A stretch of 64,000 bases of DNA from Vibrio rhizosphaerae (GCF_024347095.1 NZ_AP024904.1:310001-374000), one strand, 5' to 3'; positions 36,955 to 48,596 are shown, counted from the first letter of the stretch. The notes: generated by a model not told the origin, from the letters alone. Program-made: numbers and translations.

Positions 36955-37407
36955 TTACAGCCCATACTTTGATGGTAAGCGATGGTCATTCTGAATCATG
37001 ATTTTCAGATCAGATAAATATTTCACATCATCGTCATTATTTTCCCAGTAGAAATGGCCGAATGCTTCAACCGCCTCGCGCATTAAAATCGCTTTAACTT
37101 TTTTGACACCCGATTCGCGCAGTAGCTCGTAGAACAGTTGATCGGCATCAGAGCGGCTTAACAAATGCGTATAATAGAGCCAGTCATGGATCACTGCCGC
37201 TTTCATAAAGCGCGGGTTAAACGGTGTCCCGATAATACTGTAGGCAGCACTCGGAATACTTGCCCCATCGTACTGAAAGAACTTCGGCACCCAGAGTTCT
37301 GTGCCTTGGTTGACGATGCCAAAATCCTCAGCAACTTCATAGGCTTCATCAAGCTTACTGCTATGTGGTTCGGTCACCGGAAATAAATATAAATTGCTCA
37401 TGCTCAT
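36955..37407 (-). CDS. DUF1353 domain protein
   Basis: 150 residues; ATG at 37407 with GGAG eight bases upstream. The DUF1353 core is recognisable: VPKFFQYDGASIPSAAYSIIG, then AAVIHDWLYYTHLLSRSDADQLFYELLRESGV in pieces, with the conserved HDWLYY. This family is frequent in phages and phage-like elements and its biochemical role is not known to me. It stands alone here, without other phage genes nearby, so it may be a domesticated or stray copy. Confidence 0.7.
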   Translation of the reverse strand: MSMSNLYLFPVTEPHSSKLDEAYEVAEDFGIVNQGTELWVPKFFQYDGASIPSAAYSIIGTPFNPRFMKAAVIHDWLYYTHLLSRSDADQLFYELLRESGVKKVKAILMREAVEAFGHFYWENNDDDVKYLSDLKIMIQNDHRLPSKYGL

Positions 37408-37843
37408 ATTCGAGTCTCCATATTCAAGCGTGTTATTGGGTTGTATGTTCGTCCGGACGGCTGAGGCACATGATCCGCAGCAGAGATAGATTATGTGTAT
37501 TGATGACTATTGAATAGGGGGGCCTGCGAACAACTTTGCGAACAAATATAAATAGTTACAGAGAGTTAGCAAGTCTATTTGAGGCGAACGTCGGAGAAAA
37601 TGAGGGGAAGTTGCGGTCAGTCATACAGTCTGTGCATTTTATGTTTTTTGTTGCATACTGTTTTTCAGCCCGTTCTGATGAACGAACGGCTCTCAACGAA
37701 TGGTTATGAACGAATAGTTATGAACGAATAGTTATAAACGAATGGTTATAAACAAATAGTGATAAACAAACCGTTATCAATGAACATCCATCAACGGGGA
37801 CGCGCGTTGTGCTGAAAGATGAAAAACCAAAACGGAGAAGACA
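37408..37843. other. Gap with a 14-bp tandem repeat
   Basis: No gene is seen. The region contains the tandem repeat described separately at 37695-37778, and the promoter of the next gene (ribosome site ACGGAGAAG before ATG 37844). Confidence 0.5.
37695..37778 (+). repeat. 14-bp tandem repeat, six copies
   Basis: Units start at 37695, 37709, 37723, 37737, 37751 and 37765, with consensus AACGAATAGTTATA and one to four changes per copy. The three central copies are the least diverged and the outer ones the most, as expected of slippage. The unit is not a multiple of 3, and no ORF spans it. Confidence 0.85.
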
Positions 37844-38533
37844 ATGATGACAAAGATTGGTGAAAATATTTGGATATTCGATGGTAAAACCGTTCCGTTT
37901 TTAACCTTACCGTATTCGACAAGGATGACGATTGTCCGGCTTGCCGATCAATCTTTATGGGTTCACAGCCCCATTGAATTTAATTCTGAACTGCAAGCCG
38001 CAGTCGATGCTTTAGGGGTTGTGAAATACTTGATCGCGCCCAACCAGCTTCATCATCTGTTTATTGCCCAATGGCAAGCCGCTTATCCGGAAGCGTTCTC
38101 GTATGGAACCGAAGGGGTACGTCATAAGCGTCAGGATTTGACATTTAATGCGACTTTGTCCGCACAGGCCGATTATCCGTGGACCGATGAACTGGATGCC
38201 GTGTTATTTACCGGTTCTCAGGTGATGCAGGAGTGTGTCTTTTTTCACCGTTCGACTGAGACGTTAATTGTCACGGATCTGATTGAAAACTTCTCACCGC
38301 AAGCTTTCAATTTCTTTCAGCGTTTGTTGGCTAAGCTGACCGGGATTCTTGCCCCGACCGGTAAAATGCCATTGGATTGGCGCTTAAGCTTTTTGATGGG
38401 CAAAGCGACCGCTCGGACGCATTTGGAGAAAATCCTGAGTTGGAACCCCAAGACCATTGTCATGGCACACGGTATGATTGTGACGGAAAATGCCGATAAA
38501 TTCTTACGCCGTTCATTTCGCTGGCTATTATAA
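37844..38533 (+). CDS. DUF4336 (metallo-beta-lactamase-like) protein
   Basis: 229 residues. The DUF4336 pattern includes RMTIVRLADQSLWVHSPIEF, KYLIAPNQLHHLFIAQW, and a C-terminal MAHGMIVTENADKFLRRSF. It is related to the metallo-beta-lactamase fold with retained His residues in NQLHH and AHG. Function is unknown; family members are cytoplasmic. It stands alone after the tandem-repeat region. Confidence 0.75.
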   Translation: MMTKIGENIWIFDGKTVPFLTLPYSTRMTIVRLADQSLWVHSPIEFNSELQAAVDALGVVKYLIAPNQLHHLFIAQWQAAYPEAFSYGTEGVRHKRQDLTFNATLSAQADYPWTDELDAVLFTGSQVMQECVFFHRSTETLIVTDLIENFSPQAFNFFQRLLAKLTGILAPTGKMPLDWRLSFLMGKATARTHLEKILSWNPKTIVMAHGMIVTENADKFLRRSFRWLL

Positions 38534-38803
38534 ACGGAATCAATAGACTGTTGACTCTGTCATTTTCTGGTGCTGAACCTTGTGTTCCAAGGGGCGTCGC
38601 TCGCGGGGTGAATGGCCGATCATTTAACCGCATCTCATCATGCCGAATCGGTGAACGAAATATGTAGCGAAATGCGCGGAATGTGGTACTTTGCCCGGCA
38701 ATAAATGGTGTGTTTCTGTGCAACGCAGCGTGGGTTGATATGACTCAGTGTGCGATGTGATATCAACATGTCGGTATACATGAATGACGATAATAAGGAA
38801 TCA

Positions 38804-38869
38804 ATGTGGCAGCGTTTGATCGATTTTCAAAAGCCAATGGATCAAAAACAGATGACGGGAGTTCGATGA
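38804..38869 (+). CDS. 21-residue upstream ORF overlapping the oxygenase start
   Basis: ATG at 38804, with AAGGA just upstream, opens a 21-codon frame (MWQRLIDFQKPM...) whose TGA overlaps the ATG at 38866 (ATGA). It could couple translation of the dioxygenase. Alternatively the real start is the GTG at 38806 in the dioxygenase frame, which uses the same ribosome site. Confidence 0.3.
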   Translation: MWQRLIDFQKPMDQKQMTGVR

Positions 38870-39495
38870 ATGAAAATTTATTCGAGCTGATTGCTGATGA
38901 TATAGAAAAGCAAGGATATAGCATTCGTCCGGCTGCGTTGCCAGAAGCGATCTCCGGCCCACTGTTTGATCACCAGCAATCGCTTCATGCTGACAAATAT
39001 ATCGACGCTGGTATCGGTCGGCGCGATGACTATCTGAAAAATGACTTTGTCAGAAATGATGAAATTTGTTGGATTACCGGACAATCAGATTCAGGACAAG
39101 CTTGGATCGACTGGACATCACAGTTAAAGCGCTTCCTCAATCAACGGCTTTTTCTGGGGCTGTTCTCGTTTGAAAGCCATTTCGCGCATTACCCGCCGGG
39201 AGCCTTTTATAAACGGCATTATGATGCTTTTCGTGGTGAAGCCAACCGGGTTTTGTCCGTCGTGACGTATTTAAATCCGAATTGGGGGGCGACCGATGGC
39301 GGCGAACTGATTTTGTATCGGGATGATTTGGACCAGGAAGGGATCAGCGTCGTACCGCTGTATGGAACCATTGTGGTTTTTCTCAGTGAGGAATTTCCGC
39401 ATGAAGTGCGTCCCGCGACGCGAGATCGATACTCGATTGCCGGTTGGTTCCGGGTGAATACCTCGATTAATAACCGAATCGATCCCCCGCGTTAA
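38866..39495 (+). CDS. 2-oxoglutarate/Fe(II)-dependent dioxygenase, prolyl hydroxylase-like
   Basis: 209 residues from ATG 38866 (GGGAG upstream); a GTG at 38806 would add 20 residues. The double-stranded beta-helix shows the HxD iron site in FYKRHYDAF and the distal His with the 2-oxoglutarate Arg in EFPHEVRPATRDRYSIAGWF. This is the P4H/SM-20-like group that hydroxylates protein side chains, for example on elongation factors. The partner is not indicated. A GFA-type gene follows after 24 bases. Confidence 0.85.
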   Translation: MNENLFELIADDIEKQGYSIRPAALPEAISGPLFDHQQSLHADKYIDAGIGRRDDYLKNDFVRNDEICWITGQSDSGQAWIDWTSQLKRFLNQRLFLGLFSFESHFAHYPPGAFYKRHYDAFRGEANRVLSVVTYLNPNWGATDGGELILYRDDLDQEGISVVPLYGTIVVFLSEEFPHEVRPATRDRYSIAGWFRVNTSINNRIDPPR

Positions 39496-39519
39496 TTACA
39501 CTGATCATCAGGAGGATGT

Positions 39520-39921
39520 ATGCATCATTTTCAAGGTTCGTGCCTGTGTGGCAGTATCCGGTATGAAGTGGCCGGTAAACTACAGAAATTTTTCCTGTGC
39601 CACTGTCAGCGGTGCCGTAAAGATACGGGGTCAGCTCATGCGGCAAATATATTTATCAACCCCACCACCTTTGATTGGCTGAGTGGTGCTGATTTAGTAA
39701 AAACGTATCACCATCCGGACTCCCGTCATGTGAAAAGCTTTTGTCAAAACTGTGGCTCAGCTGTGCCGACCGTCATCAACAGCACCATGATTCTGCTCCC
39801 CGCCGGAAGCCTGGATTCAGAGCCTCCACGGATGCCTGACGCAAATATTTTTGTCGACAGTCAGGCAAACTGGTCAAAAAATACCGACAACCTGCCGGGT
39901 TTTGCACAATTGCCTGAATAA
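39520..39921 (+). CDS. GFA (CENP-V/GFA) family zinc protein
   Basis: 133 residues after an AGGAGG site. Cysteines of the glutathione-dependent formaldehyde-activating fold are present: SCLCGSIRYEV, CHCQRCRKDTGSAH and FCQNCGS, which bind zinc. The family is widespread and mostly uncharacterised. It may be co-transcribed with the dioxygenase upstream. Confidence 0.85.
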   Translation: MHHFQGSCLCGSIRYEVAGKLQKFFLCHCQRCRKDTGSAHAANIFINPTTFDWLSGADLVKTYHHPDSRHVKSFCQNCGSAVPTVINSTMILLPAGSLDSEPPRMPDANIFVDSQANWSKNTDNLPGFAQLPE

Positions 39922-40078
39922 ACGGATTCACATTTCATCATTTTTGGCCTGACTCAGATTTTCATAGAATGATCGAATAGCTCAAACTAGTCACAACTGA
40001 AGATTGAACAAATATTGAGGTTTTTGAACCCTTCAACTAACTTAAAATTATCGTTTTTATTTTGGGAGCGCACGATTG

Positions 40079-41914
40079 ATGCCATCTCAATCGAAAGATA
40101 TTGAGTACGAAGTGAAGGGGACTACCACTGGGTTGCATTGGTATCACTGGGCTGTTATTTCACTGTCTCTGATACTGACTTTTGGCGCTTACTATATTAC
40201 TGAACGCCAGACCAACCTGAAAATCACCAATCAGTTTGAGTTTCAGTCACAGCAAATCGTCGAACTGGTACAAGAGCGAATGATTCGCTACGAAGAAGCA
40301 TTATGGGCGGGGGTCTCCGCATTAAAAATGTTTCCGCGTGATGCCTCGCGGGAAGATTGGCGAACATTTGCAGCAAGCTTACAGATCGATCAGCGTTTCC
40401 CGGGGATTAACGGCATTGGGGTGATTCATTATGTGCCGCCGCAAAAGCTTGCCAACTATCTGGCGTGGCAACGGGAATCCATACCTGACTATGGTCTTCA
40501 TCCTGCTCACGCAGAACCCGAATACTGGCCGATCACCTATATCGAACCGCAATCTGAAAACCGCCGGGCGGTTGGGTTAGATATGGCACATGAAATAAAC
40601 CGGTATACCGCAGCGAAAAAAGCCCGTGACTCTCAGCATGCGAATATTACCGGCCCGATTACGCTGGTGCAGGATGATCAAAAAACACCGGGATTTTTGT
40701 TCTATGCACCGTGGTCTTCACCGGGTCGGCCTTCTGACCGGTATGGTGAAACCGACAGCGATTTTAAGGGGCTGGTGTATGCGCCGTTCATCATGTACAA
40801 ATTGATGGACGGGACCTTAAAAAATGTCAATCGTCTCGTTAATTTCAGCATTCATGACGGAGACACTTTACTCTATACCGAACTGGATTCAAATGCTGAA
40901 AATCTTGATGCTGATCCACTATTTCAACGCGAGATTACGCTGAAACTTTACGGGCGTGAATGGCGTTTTCATCTGCAATCGACACAGCTATTCCGGACGC
41001 AACAAAGCAGTGCCCAGCCTTTTGTCATTTTGTTCGGAGGTTTAACGATCGATGTGCTACTTTTTGCCATTTTCTTCATCCTCGCCCGATCAAACCGGAA
41101 TGCGATTGAGTACGCGCAGAAGGTCACTGCCAGTTTGAAGTTACGTAAAGAAGAATTGGAACAGGCCAGTGACGATCTCCGGCAAAAAAACTGGGATTTG
41201 GAAGAAGCCAACAGCGAACTCGATCAGTTTGCCTTTGTCGCCTCTCATGACTTAAAAGCACCGCTCAGAGGGATCAATCAGCTGGCGTTGTGGATTGAAG
41301 AAGATAGTGAGGGGAAACTGACAGAAACGACCTATGCACATCTCGAATTAATGAAAAACCGGATCTCCCGGCTCGAGCGTTTGCTCGATGATTTGCTCAC
41401 CTATTCTCGGGTCGGCAGAAACAAAGAGCTGCCGGTGTCCGTCAATGTTGCGTCTATGATTGAGGACGTATTTCAATTGCTGAATCATGACCACCGTTTT
41501 TCGCTAACGGTTGATGCGCCGGATGAAGTCGTGACGACGGTTGCCACACCGCTGGAACAAATTCTCAGAAACTTAATCGGCAATACCATGAAACATCATG
41601 ATCAAGAGGCGGGAAATATTGCGATTCATGTTACTCAGTCACCACAGTCTCTGCATTTTGAAGTGAAGGATGACGGCCCGGGAATTCCCGTTGAACATCA
41701 GGAGAAAGTGTTTGAGCTGTTCCATACCCTTAAACCCCGGGATCAGGTTGAAGGCAGCGGACTGGGATTATCGATCATTAAAAAAATATTAGAGCGTTAT
41801 CACTGCCCCTATCAGATTCAATCAGACGGAAAACGTGGACTCACGTTTTCATTCTCCTGGCCGATTGGAATGAAATCACAGAATACAGCAGATGATGAGA
41901 GAGACGAATCATAA
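40079..41914 (+). CDS. CHASE-domain sensor histidine kinase
   Basis: 611 residues. A membrane helix (~24-42), a periplasmic CHASE domain (~75-270; FPGINGIGVIHYVP, RRAVGLDM), a second helix (~315-335), a coiled segment, then the HisKA domain with His390 in ASHDLKAPLRGINQLALW, and HATPase with N-box RNLIGNTMKHHD, DDGPGIP and GSGLGLSI. It senses a small ligand outside the inner membrane and phosphorylates the receiver encoded next, whose gene overlaps its end by 23 bases. The kinase domain is of the phytochrome/Rcp-type family. Confidence 0.92.
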   Translation: MPSQSKDIEYEVKGTTTGLHWYHWAVISLSLILTFGAYYITERQTNLKITNQFEFQSQQIVELVQERMIRYEEALWAGVSALKMFPRDASREDWRTFAASLQIDQRFPGINGIGVIHYVPPQKLANYLAWQRESIPDYGLHPAHAEPEYWPITYIEPQSENRRAVGLDMAHEINRYTAAKKARDSQHANITGPITLVQDDQKTPGFLFYAPWSSPGRPSDRYGETDSDFKGLVYAPFIMYKLMDGTLKNVNRLVNFSIHDGDTLLYTELDSNAENLDADPLFQREITLKLYGREWRFHLQSTQLFRTQQSSAQPFVILFGGLTIDVLLFAIFFILARSNRNAIEYAQKVTASLKLRKEELEQASDDLRQKNWDLEEANSELDQFAFVASHDLKAPLRGINQLALWIEEDSEGKLTETTYAHLELMKNRISRLERLLDDLLTYSRVGRNKELPVSVNVASMIEDVFQLLNHDHRFSLTVDAPDEVVTTVATPLEQILRNLIGNTMKHHDQEAGNIAIHVTQSPQSLHFEVKDDGPGIPVEHQEKVFELFHTLKPRDQVEGSGLGLSIIKKILERYHCPYQIQSDGKRGLTFSFSWPIGMKSQNTADDERDES

Positions 41915-42320
41915 ACCAGTCAGTATTTTACTGGTCGAAGACGATGACATTGATGCGATGAGTGTGCAAAGAGCATTGCACAAAATGCAGTTGAGTAATC
42001 CTGTGATTCGCGCGATCGATGGCATTGAAGCATTAGAAATTTTACGACAGGGTAAGATTGAGCAGCCATTTATTGTGTTACTCGATTTAAATTTACCGAG
42101 AATGAGTGGGCTAGAGTTACTCAGTGTGATACGTGATGATAAAACACTCAAAAATTCAATCATCTTTGTTTTAACGACATCAAAGCGCGAAGAGGAAATT
42201 GCACAGGCTTATCAGCATAATGTCGCCGGATATATTGTGAAATCATCGGTCAATCAAGATTTCGACCCTGTATTGGCATTTCTCGAAAACTACTGGCGAT
42301 TGGTTGAAATTCCGCATTAG
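41892..42320 (+). CDS. Single-domain response regulator (Rcp1-like)
   Basis: 142 residues consisting only of a receiver domain. The acidic pair EDDD (16-19), phospho-acceptor Asp65 in VLLDLNLPR, Thr ~95 (VLTTSK) and Lys ~117 (IVKSS) are present. The start overlaps the kinase gene, and a GGDEF/EAL regulator follows after 14 bases. It would relay the phosphate or compete for it. Confidence 0.93.
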   Translation: MMRETNHKPVSILLVEDDDIDAMSVQRALHKMQLSNPVIRAIDGIEALEILRQGKIEQPFIVLLDLNLPRMSGLELLSVIRDDKTLKNSIIFVLTTSKREEEIAQAYQHNVAGYIVKSSVNQDFDPVLAFLENYWRLVEIPH

Positions 42321-42334
42321 AGGCAAGGCGTTCT

Positions 42335-44065
42335 ATGGATATATTGATTATTGATGATGATGCGATCGACCGGATGTCAGCCATCAGAACTTTGCGTCAG
42401 TCAGAATTGATTTTAGGCAGAGTTGATCAGTCTGACACTGCGATCGAGGGGATTCGTCAGGCTTCTGAGCACGGCTATGACATGATCTTACTCGATTATC
42501 AGATTCCCCCTTCAAACGGTATTGAGATATTGCGTGAGATTCGCGGAGGCAATGATTATTCAACCGCGATTGTGATGTTAAGCCATAGTAATGATGAAAA
42601 GCTGGCGTTGACATGTATTGAAGCCGGTGCGCAAGATTTTATTATGAAAAGTGAAATTACAGCGTCACGTTTAAAACGGGCGATTTTGATTTCACAAGAG
42701 CGACATTTGCTTGAACAACAGATCCGGGCAAATCACGAGCAACTTCGCTATATCGCAGAGCGTGATAGTCTGACCGGTTTGCGGAATCGATACTTTTTTG
42801 ATGAAGCGCTTCGGGATGCGGTGAGCAAGAATTCCCGGAGCGGTCAACAATTGGTCTTAATGTTGTTAGACTTGGATAACTTCAAGAAAGTCAACGATGT
42901 ACTGGGCCACCAAGCCGGAGACTACCTCCTGCAGGAGATTGCCCGACGTCTGGAACAACCTATTCGCAAAAGTGATAAGTTGTGCCGTCTAGGGGGAGAT
43001 GAATTCGCGATTCTTGTTCATGATTTGCCACAACTTGAGCAGGTTCGCTTACTGGCGGATCGCATTTTAAAATCTTTAGAAACACCGATGATGATTCAGG
43101 GACAAACCATCGAAGTGACTGCAAGTATCGGGGTTGCAACCTATCCGTTATGCGCCACCGACGCGACGGGTTTGATGAAATGTGCTGACGTCGCAATGTA
43201 TCGTGCCAAAGAGCTTGGCCGTAATCGTGTACAGTATTATTCTGCCGATTTACATCAAAAAATCGTTTCACGGATACAATTGGAATTTGATTTAAAGCAA
43301 GCGTTAAAAAACGATCAATTAACCTTGTATTTTCAACCGCAGTTAGATGCCCGCTCAGAACGGTTGGTGGGTGTCGAAGCGTTGATTCGTTGGCAACATC
43401 ACGATTTAGGGATGATCCAGCCGGACGAATTTATTCCGATTGCAGAAGAATCAGATCTGATTATTGAGATTGGCCGCTGGGTGATTCAGGCGGCTTGTTG
43501 TCAATTTAGTCAATGGGTCGAAGCTGCGCTGGGAACGCATATTCACTTTTCGATTGCAGTCAACCTGTCAGCGCGTCAGTTAAAGGACCACGCCTTGTCG
43601 GAATATCTGCAAAACTGTCTGGCACAATACAACATCCCTGCGGCTCTGGTTGAGTTGGAGTTAACCGAAAGTCATCTGGAGAATAGCCTCAGTGCGATAG
43701 AGATGCTGAATAACTTATCAGCCACGGGGGTTCGCCTCTCTCTGGATGATTTTGGCACGGGCTACTCTTCTTTATCACACCTGAGTCAGTTTCCGTTCAG
43801 TATCCTGAAAATTGATAAATCTTTCGTACAAAGCTCAGACGATGAAAAACAGCGGACTTTACTCAAAGCTATCTGTGCGTTTGCCCATTCACTGGGATAT
43901 GAAACCGTGGCCGAAGGCATAGAGACCGAAGCACAAAAACGTTTTTGCCAATCATTGGCGGTTAATCGACTGCAGGGTTATTTATTTTCTCACCCGATTG
44001 CGGCACAAGACTTTGAAACCCAATGGCTTTGCCAGACAGGAAACTCATCTGGCAAAGCTGAGTAA
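42335..44065 (+). CDS. Response regulator with GGDEF and EAL domains
   Basis: 576 residues: receiver (~1-120, Asp54 in ILLDYQIP), GGDEF (~140-300) with intact motif GGDEF at 220-224 and inhibitory RxxD site at 211-214 (RKSD), and EAL (~315-565) with EAL at 348-350, DDFGTGYSSL (471) and TVAEGIETE. Both the synthase and phosphodiesterase active-site motifs look complete, so the protein could make and degrade cyclic di-GMP, with phosphorylation by the upstream kinase choosing the balance. Which activity dominates cannot be read from sequence. Confidence 0.92.
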   Translation: MDILIIDDDAIDRMSAIRTLRQSELILGRVDQSDTAIEGIRQASEHGYDMILLDYQIPPSNGIEILREIRGGNDYSTAIVMLSHSNDEKLALTCIEAGAQDFIMKSEITASRLKRAILISQERHLLEQQIRANHEQLRYIAERDSLTGLRNRYFFDEALRDAVSKNSRSGQQLVLMLLDLDNFKKVNDVLGHQAGDYLLQEIARRLEQPIRKSDKLCRLGGDEFAILVHDLPQLEQVRLLADRILKSLETPMMIQGQTIEVTASIGVATYPLCATDATGLMKCADVAMYRAKELGRNRVQYYSADLHQKIVSRIQLEFDLKQALKNDQLTLYFQPQLDARSERLVGVEALIRWQHHDLGMIQPDEFIPIAEESDLIIEIGRWVIQAACCQFSQWVEAALGTHIHFSIAVNLSARQLKDHALSEYLQNCLAQYNIPAALVELELTESHLENSLSAIEMLNNLSATGVRLSLDDFGTGYSSLSHLSQFPFSILKIDKSFVQSSDDEKQRTLLKAICAFAHSLGYETVAEGIETEAQKRFCQSLAVNRLQGYLFSHPIAAQDFETQWLCQTGNSSGKAE

Positions 44066-44069
44066 TCCG

Positions 44070-46170
<2,101 letters not shown>

Positions 46171-46192
46171 GATTCGTGCTAATTTACAGCGT

Positions 46193-46813
46193 ATGACATC
46201 AAAAAAATCAAACTACCATCATGGTGATCTGCGCCGCAGTCTGTTGCAGTCAGCCAGTCTCATGTTGAGAGAGACTGGTATTGAAGGCTTGTCACTGCGT
46301 AAGCTGGCCGACCACGTCGGTGTATCCCGGACCGCGTTATATCACCATTTTCAGGATAAAAATGAATTACTCTGCGCATTGGCTGAGCAGGGATTTCATC
46401 ATTGGTATCAGCGGACTCGTCAACTGGTCGAGAGTACAGAGTCTGATCATCGTGAGATGTTTCGCCGCTTCTTCTATCACTACATTCAGGATGCAACCAC
46501 AACGCCGGAAACCTACGAACTGATGTTTGGCCGGGCTATCTGGAAGCAAGCACAGGCCACCCCGACATTAAAAGACATTGCCTATCTCTGTTTTCAGTAT
46601 CAGGTAGAAATTACCGCACGCTGGCAGCAGTTAGGGCTATTTCCTCAGGAAGAAACCACCGTGCGGCTCGCGCAGGTGATCTGGAGTACCATGCACGGGT
46701 TAGCACGATTGGTTATCGACGGCGTCTATGCCGATAGTCAGCATATTGATGATATGTGTGATTGTGCGATTCGGATGTTACTGACACCGGACACGAAGGC
46801 ATCAGACAAGTGA
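46193..46813 (+). CDS. TetR-family regulator divergent from fadH
   Basis: 206 residues from ATG 46193; a longer frame (from 46061) would run through the operators, so it is rejected. HTH: LRKLADHVGVSRTALYHHF preceded by MLRETGIEGLS. The C-terminal ligand domain resembles the TetR_C_33/WHG group (YELMFGRAIWKQ). It probably senses an acyl-CoA or a toxic enal and represses fadH and itself; effector identity is inferred from the neighbour only. Confidence 0.88.
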   Translation: MTSKKSNYHHGDLRRSLLQSASLMLRETGIEGLSLRKLADHVGVSRTALYHHFQDKNELLCALAEQGFHHWYQRTRQLVESTESDHREMFRRFFYHYIQDATTTPETYELMFGRAIWKQAQATPTLKDIAYLCFQYQVEITARWQQLGLFPQEETTVRLAQVIWSTMHGLARLVIDGVYADSQHIDDMCDCAIRMLLTPDTKASDK

Positions 46814-46931
46814 TAACAGTGAGAGAAAAACATGTTGGGTATTGCCTTGGACGTGGCGCCACCCAAACATGTGGGGGAATACAGCTAAAGATTGTTTAGT
46901 TGAATCACATCAACTAAATAAAAAATATGTG

Positions 46932-47114
46932 CTACGAGCTAAACAGAATTTCTCCGGATTCATTGAGACATAGGTGAGCCTGATGATTCTTGAGTAACTG
47001 AACGGCAAGCATCGGACTAACTGCTAACAATTCACCTTTCGCGTGGGCAATTGGCGCTTCCCATACGTTGTCTCGGTGTTTTCCGCTTTGATCAAACTGA
47101 ACTAAAACTTTCAT
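46932..47114 (-). CDS. 60-residue protein of unknown function
   Basis: MKVLVQFDQSGKHRDN... starts eight bases after GAGGAG on the minus strand, a strong ribosome site. It is soluble and neutral, without a known motif. The compact beta-alpha-beta prediction pattern is only an impression. Gene is probable because of the ribosome site and codon pattern. Confidence 0.6.
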   Translation of the reverse strand: MKVLVQFDQSGKHRDNVWEAPIAHAKGELLAVSPMLAVQLLKNHQAHLCLNESGEILFSS

Positions 47115-47751
47115 ATTTACTTCTCCTCAACCACGGTTTTTATTGAATTTCTTAGTAACCTGAATGTAAACGTAGCGTAAATGAACTGTTACTTCACTAG
47201 TTAAAAATGGAAGATTAATTTGATGAAATAATTATTAATATCATTAATAAATGTAATCTCATGTTCACATTAAATAATGTTATTACTCATATTGAATATG
47301 ATTCGAGGCCATATTGCAGCCTGTTAATACCAGAAGAGATCGGCTGACTCTCTTCCTGCGCTGATAAATTGGTATGATATTCTTCTTTTTCTTTAGATTT
47401 TGGCCATCACTCATCAAGCATCATCGCGATTCGTGATCTTAGTGGGAGGCACCATCTGCCAGTGTCATATACTGAGCGATACCGAGCACTGCTTAGGGGC
47501 TGGTTTGATGTTCATCGGTGGAAAGCAGATCACTGTTGAGCCGACATAAAGCGCAAAAATTTGTAGTTTTCAGGATAAAAAATAAGCTAACATCTTGAAA
47601 ATTACCTATAAACCACCACAATTTGATAAGTAAGAAATCAATAAGTAATAGATAAGTAAGCAATAGAACCAATCATCAGTCGATATGAATCAGTTGATGA
47701 ATTTCAGTGGCAGCATCATATTTGGCGGCCCAATAAACGTGGGGGAATCGG
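47115..47751. other. 637-bp gap without a recognised gene
   Basis: The sequence is AT-rich near both ends and contains no ORF, terminator or operator I can support. Confidence 0.4.
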
Positions 47752-48495
47752 ATGAAACGACCATGGAAGTCATGGATAACATTAATGCTGTTGAGTGGGG
47801 TGGTGGGCTGTAGCAATACCAGATCGGTTGAGGATGAGACATCCACAACACAACAGGACGCGAGCCATGCGGACCGCGAAACCGTCATGCAGCAGATCGA
47901 TCAGTCCTATGGATATGAATTTGCACCCCAGAGTGATGTTGCAACGCAGGAGACCGTGCATCAACCAACGGACGTCAGCGAGAAGGCATCAACTGAATCT
48001 GTGGGACGTGAGCACGTTGAGCAACCTATTGTGGCTGATCGCCAGACGTCCCCTGATGCCACGGTCACCCCGGCTGAGCCGTCAGGCACGGATCAAAAAG
48101 GTTGGGTGTATCTGCCGGGGGTCGATGAAAAGTTTCCGGCTCAACTTGATCGGGATGCTGAAATGTCCCAGTTATCGACAACGGATGTGAATTATTTCCG
48201 GCGCAGTGGTCAGGAATGGGTTCAGTTCCGGATTCAATCGGATTCGCGCAAAAGTGCCTCGGTCAGTTTACCGATCATGCGGTGGATCGATATTACCTCC
48301 ACCCAAGCTCATGCTGCTCAGCGACATCCGGTTGTCGTGACTTGGATTGAATTTGGCAAAGAGATTAAAGAGCGGACGGAATTCATGCTGACGGATACCA
48401 TGCAACGAACCCGTTTCCCCGTGCGACTCGGACAAAGCTTGTTCCGTGATATGGCATCTCATGAAACTGAACAGACTATTGATATATTTAATTAG
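47752..48495 (+). CDS. Lipoprotein with degenerate retropepsin-like (ATP-dependent zinc protease) domain
   Basis: 247 residues. The lipobox LSGVVGC puts the lipid on Cys20, so the protein is anchored in a membrane on the periplasmic side. A variable linker rich in Thr/Glu/Gln (~25-115) leads to a domain like RimB/putative zinc protease (PF05618): FPAQLDRDAEMSQL, FRRSGQEWVQFRI, RHPVVVTWIEFG and MQRTRFPVRLGQSLFRDMA. The usual catalytic DTGA is DRDA (133-136), so the Asp remains but its neighbours do not, suggesting a binding rather than proteolytic function. The family call is by resemblance. Confidence 0.7.
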   Translation: MKRPWKSWITLMLLSGVVGCSNTRSVEDETSTTQQDASHADRETVMQQIDQSYGYEFAPQSDVATQETVHQPTDVSEKASTESVGREHVEQPIVADRQTSPDATVTPAEPSGTDQKGWVYLPGVDEKFPAQLDRDAEMSQLSTTDVNYFRRSGQEWVQFRIQSDSRKSASVSLPIMRWIDITSTQAHAAQRHPVVVTWIEFGKEIKERTEFMLTDTMQRTRFPVRLGQSLFRDMASHETEQTIDIFN

Positions 48496-48558
48496 AAACA
48501 TGAAATAAAATTAAAATGACGGTTTAAAAACATCCAGTTGTTATAATATATTGCTCAA

Positions 48559-48596
48559 TAGCCCCGGAATGCTTTTGTATTCCGGGGCTATTTTTA
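48559..48596 (+). terminator. Terminator after the lipoprotein gene
   Basis: TAGCCCCGGAAT (48559-48570) pairs perfectly with ATTCCGGGGCTA (48579-48590) and is followed by TTTTTAT. The remaining gap to 48874 is AT-rich and carries the xylanase promoter. Confidence 0.92.
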
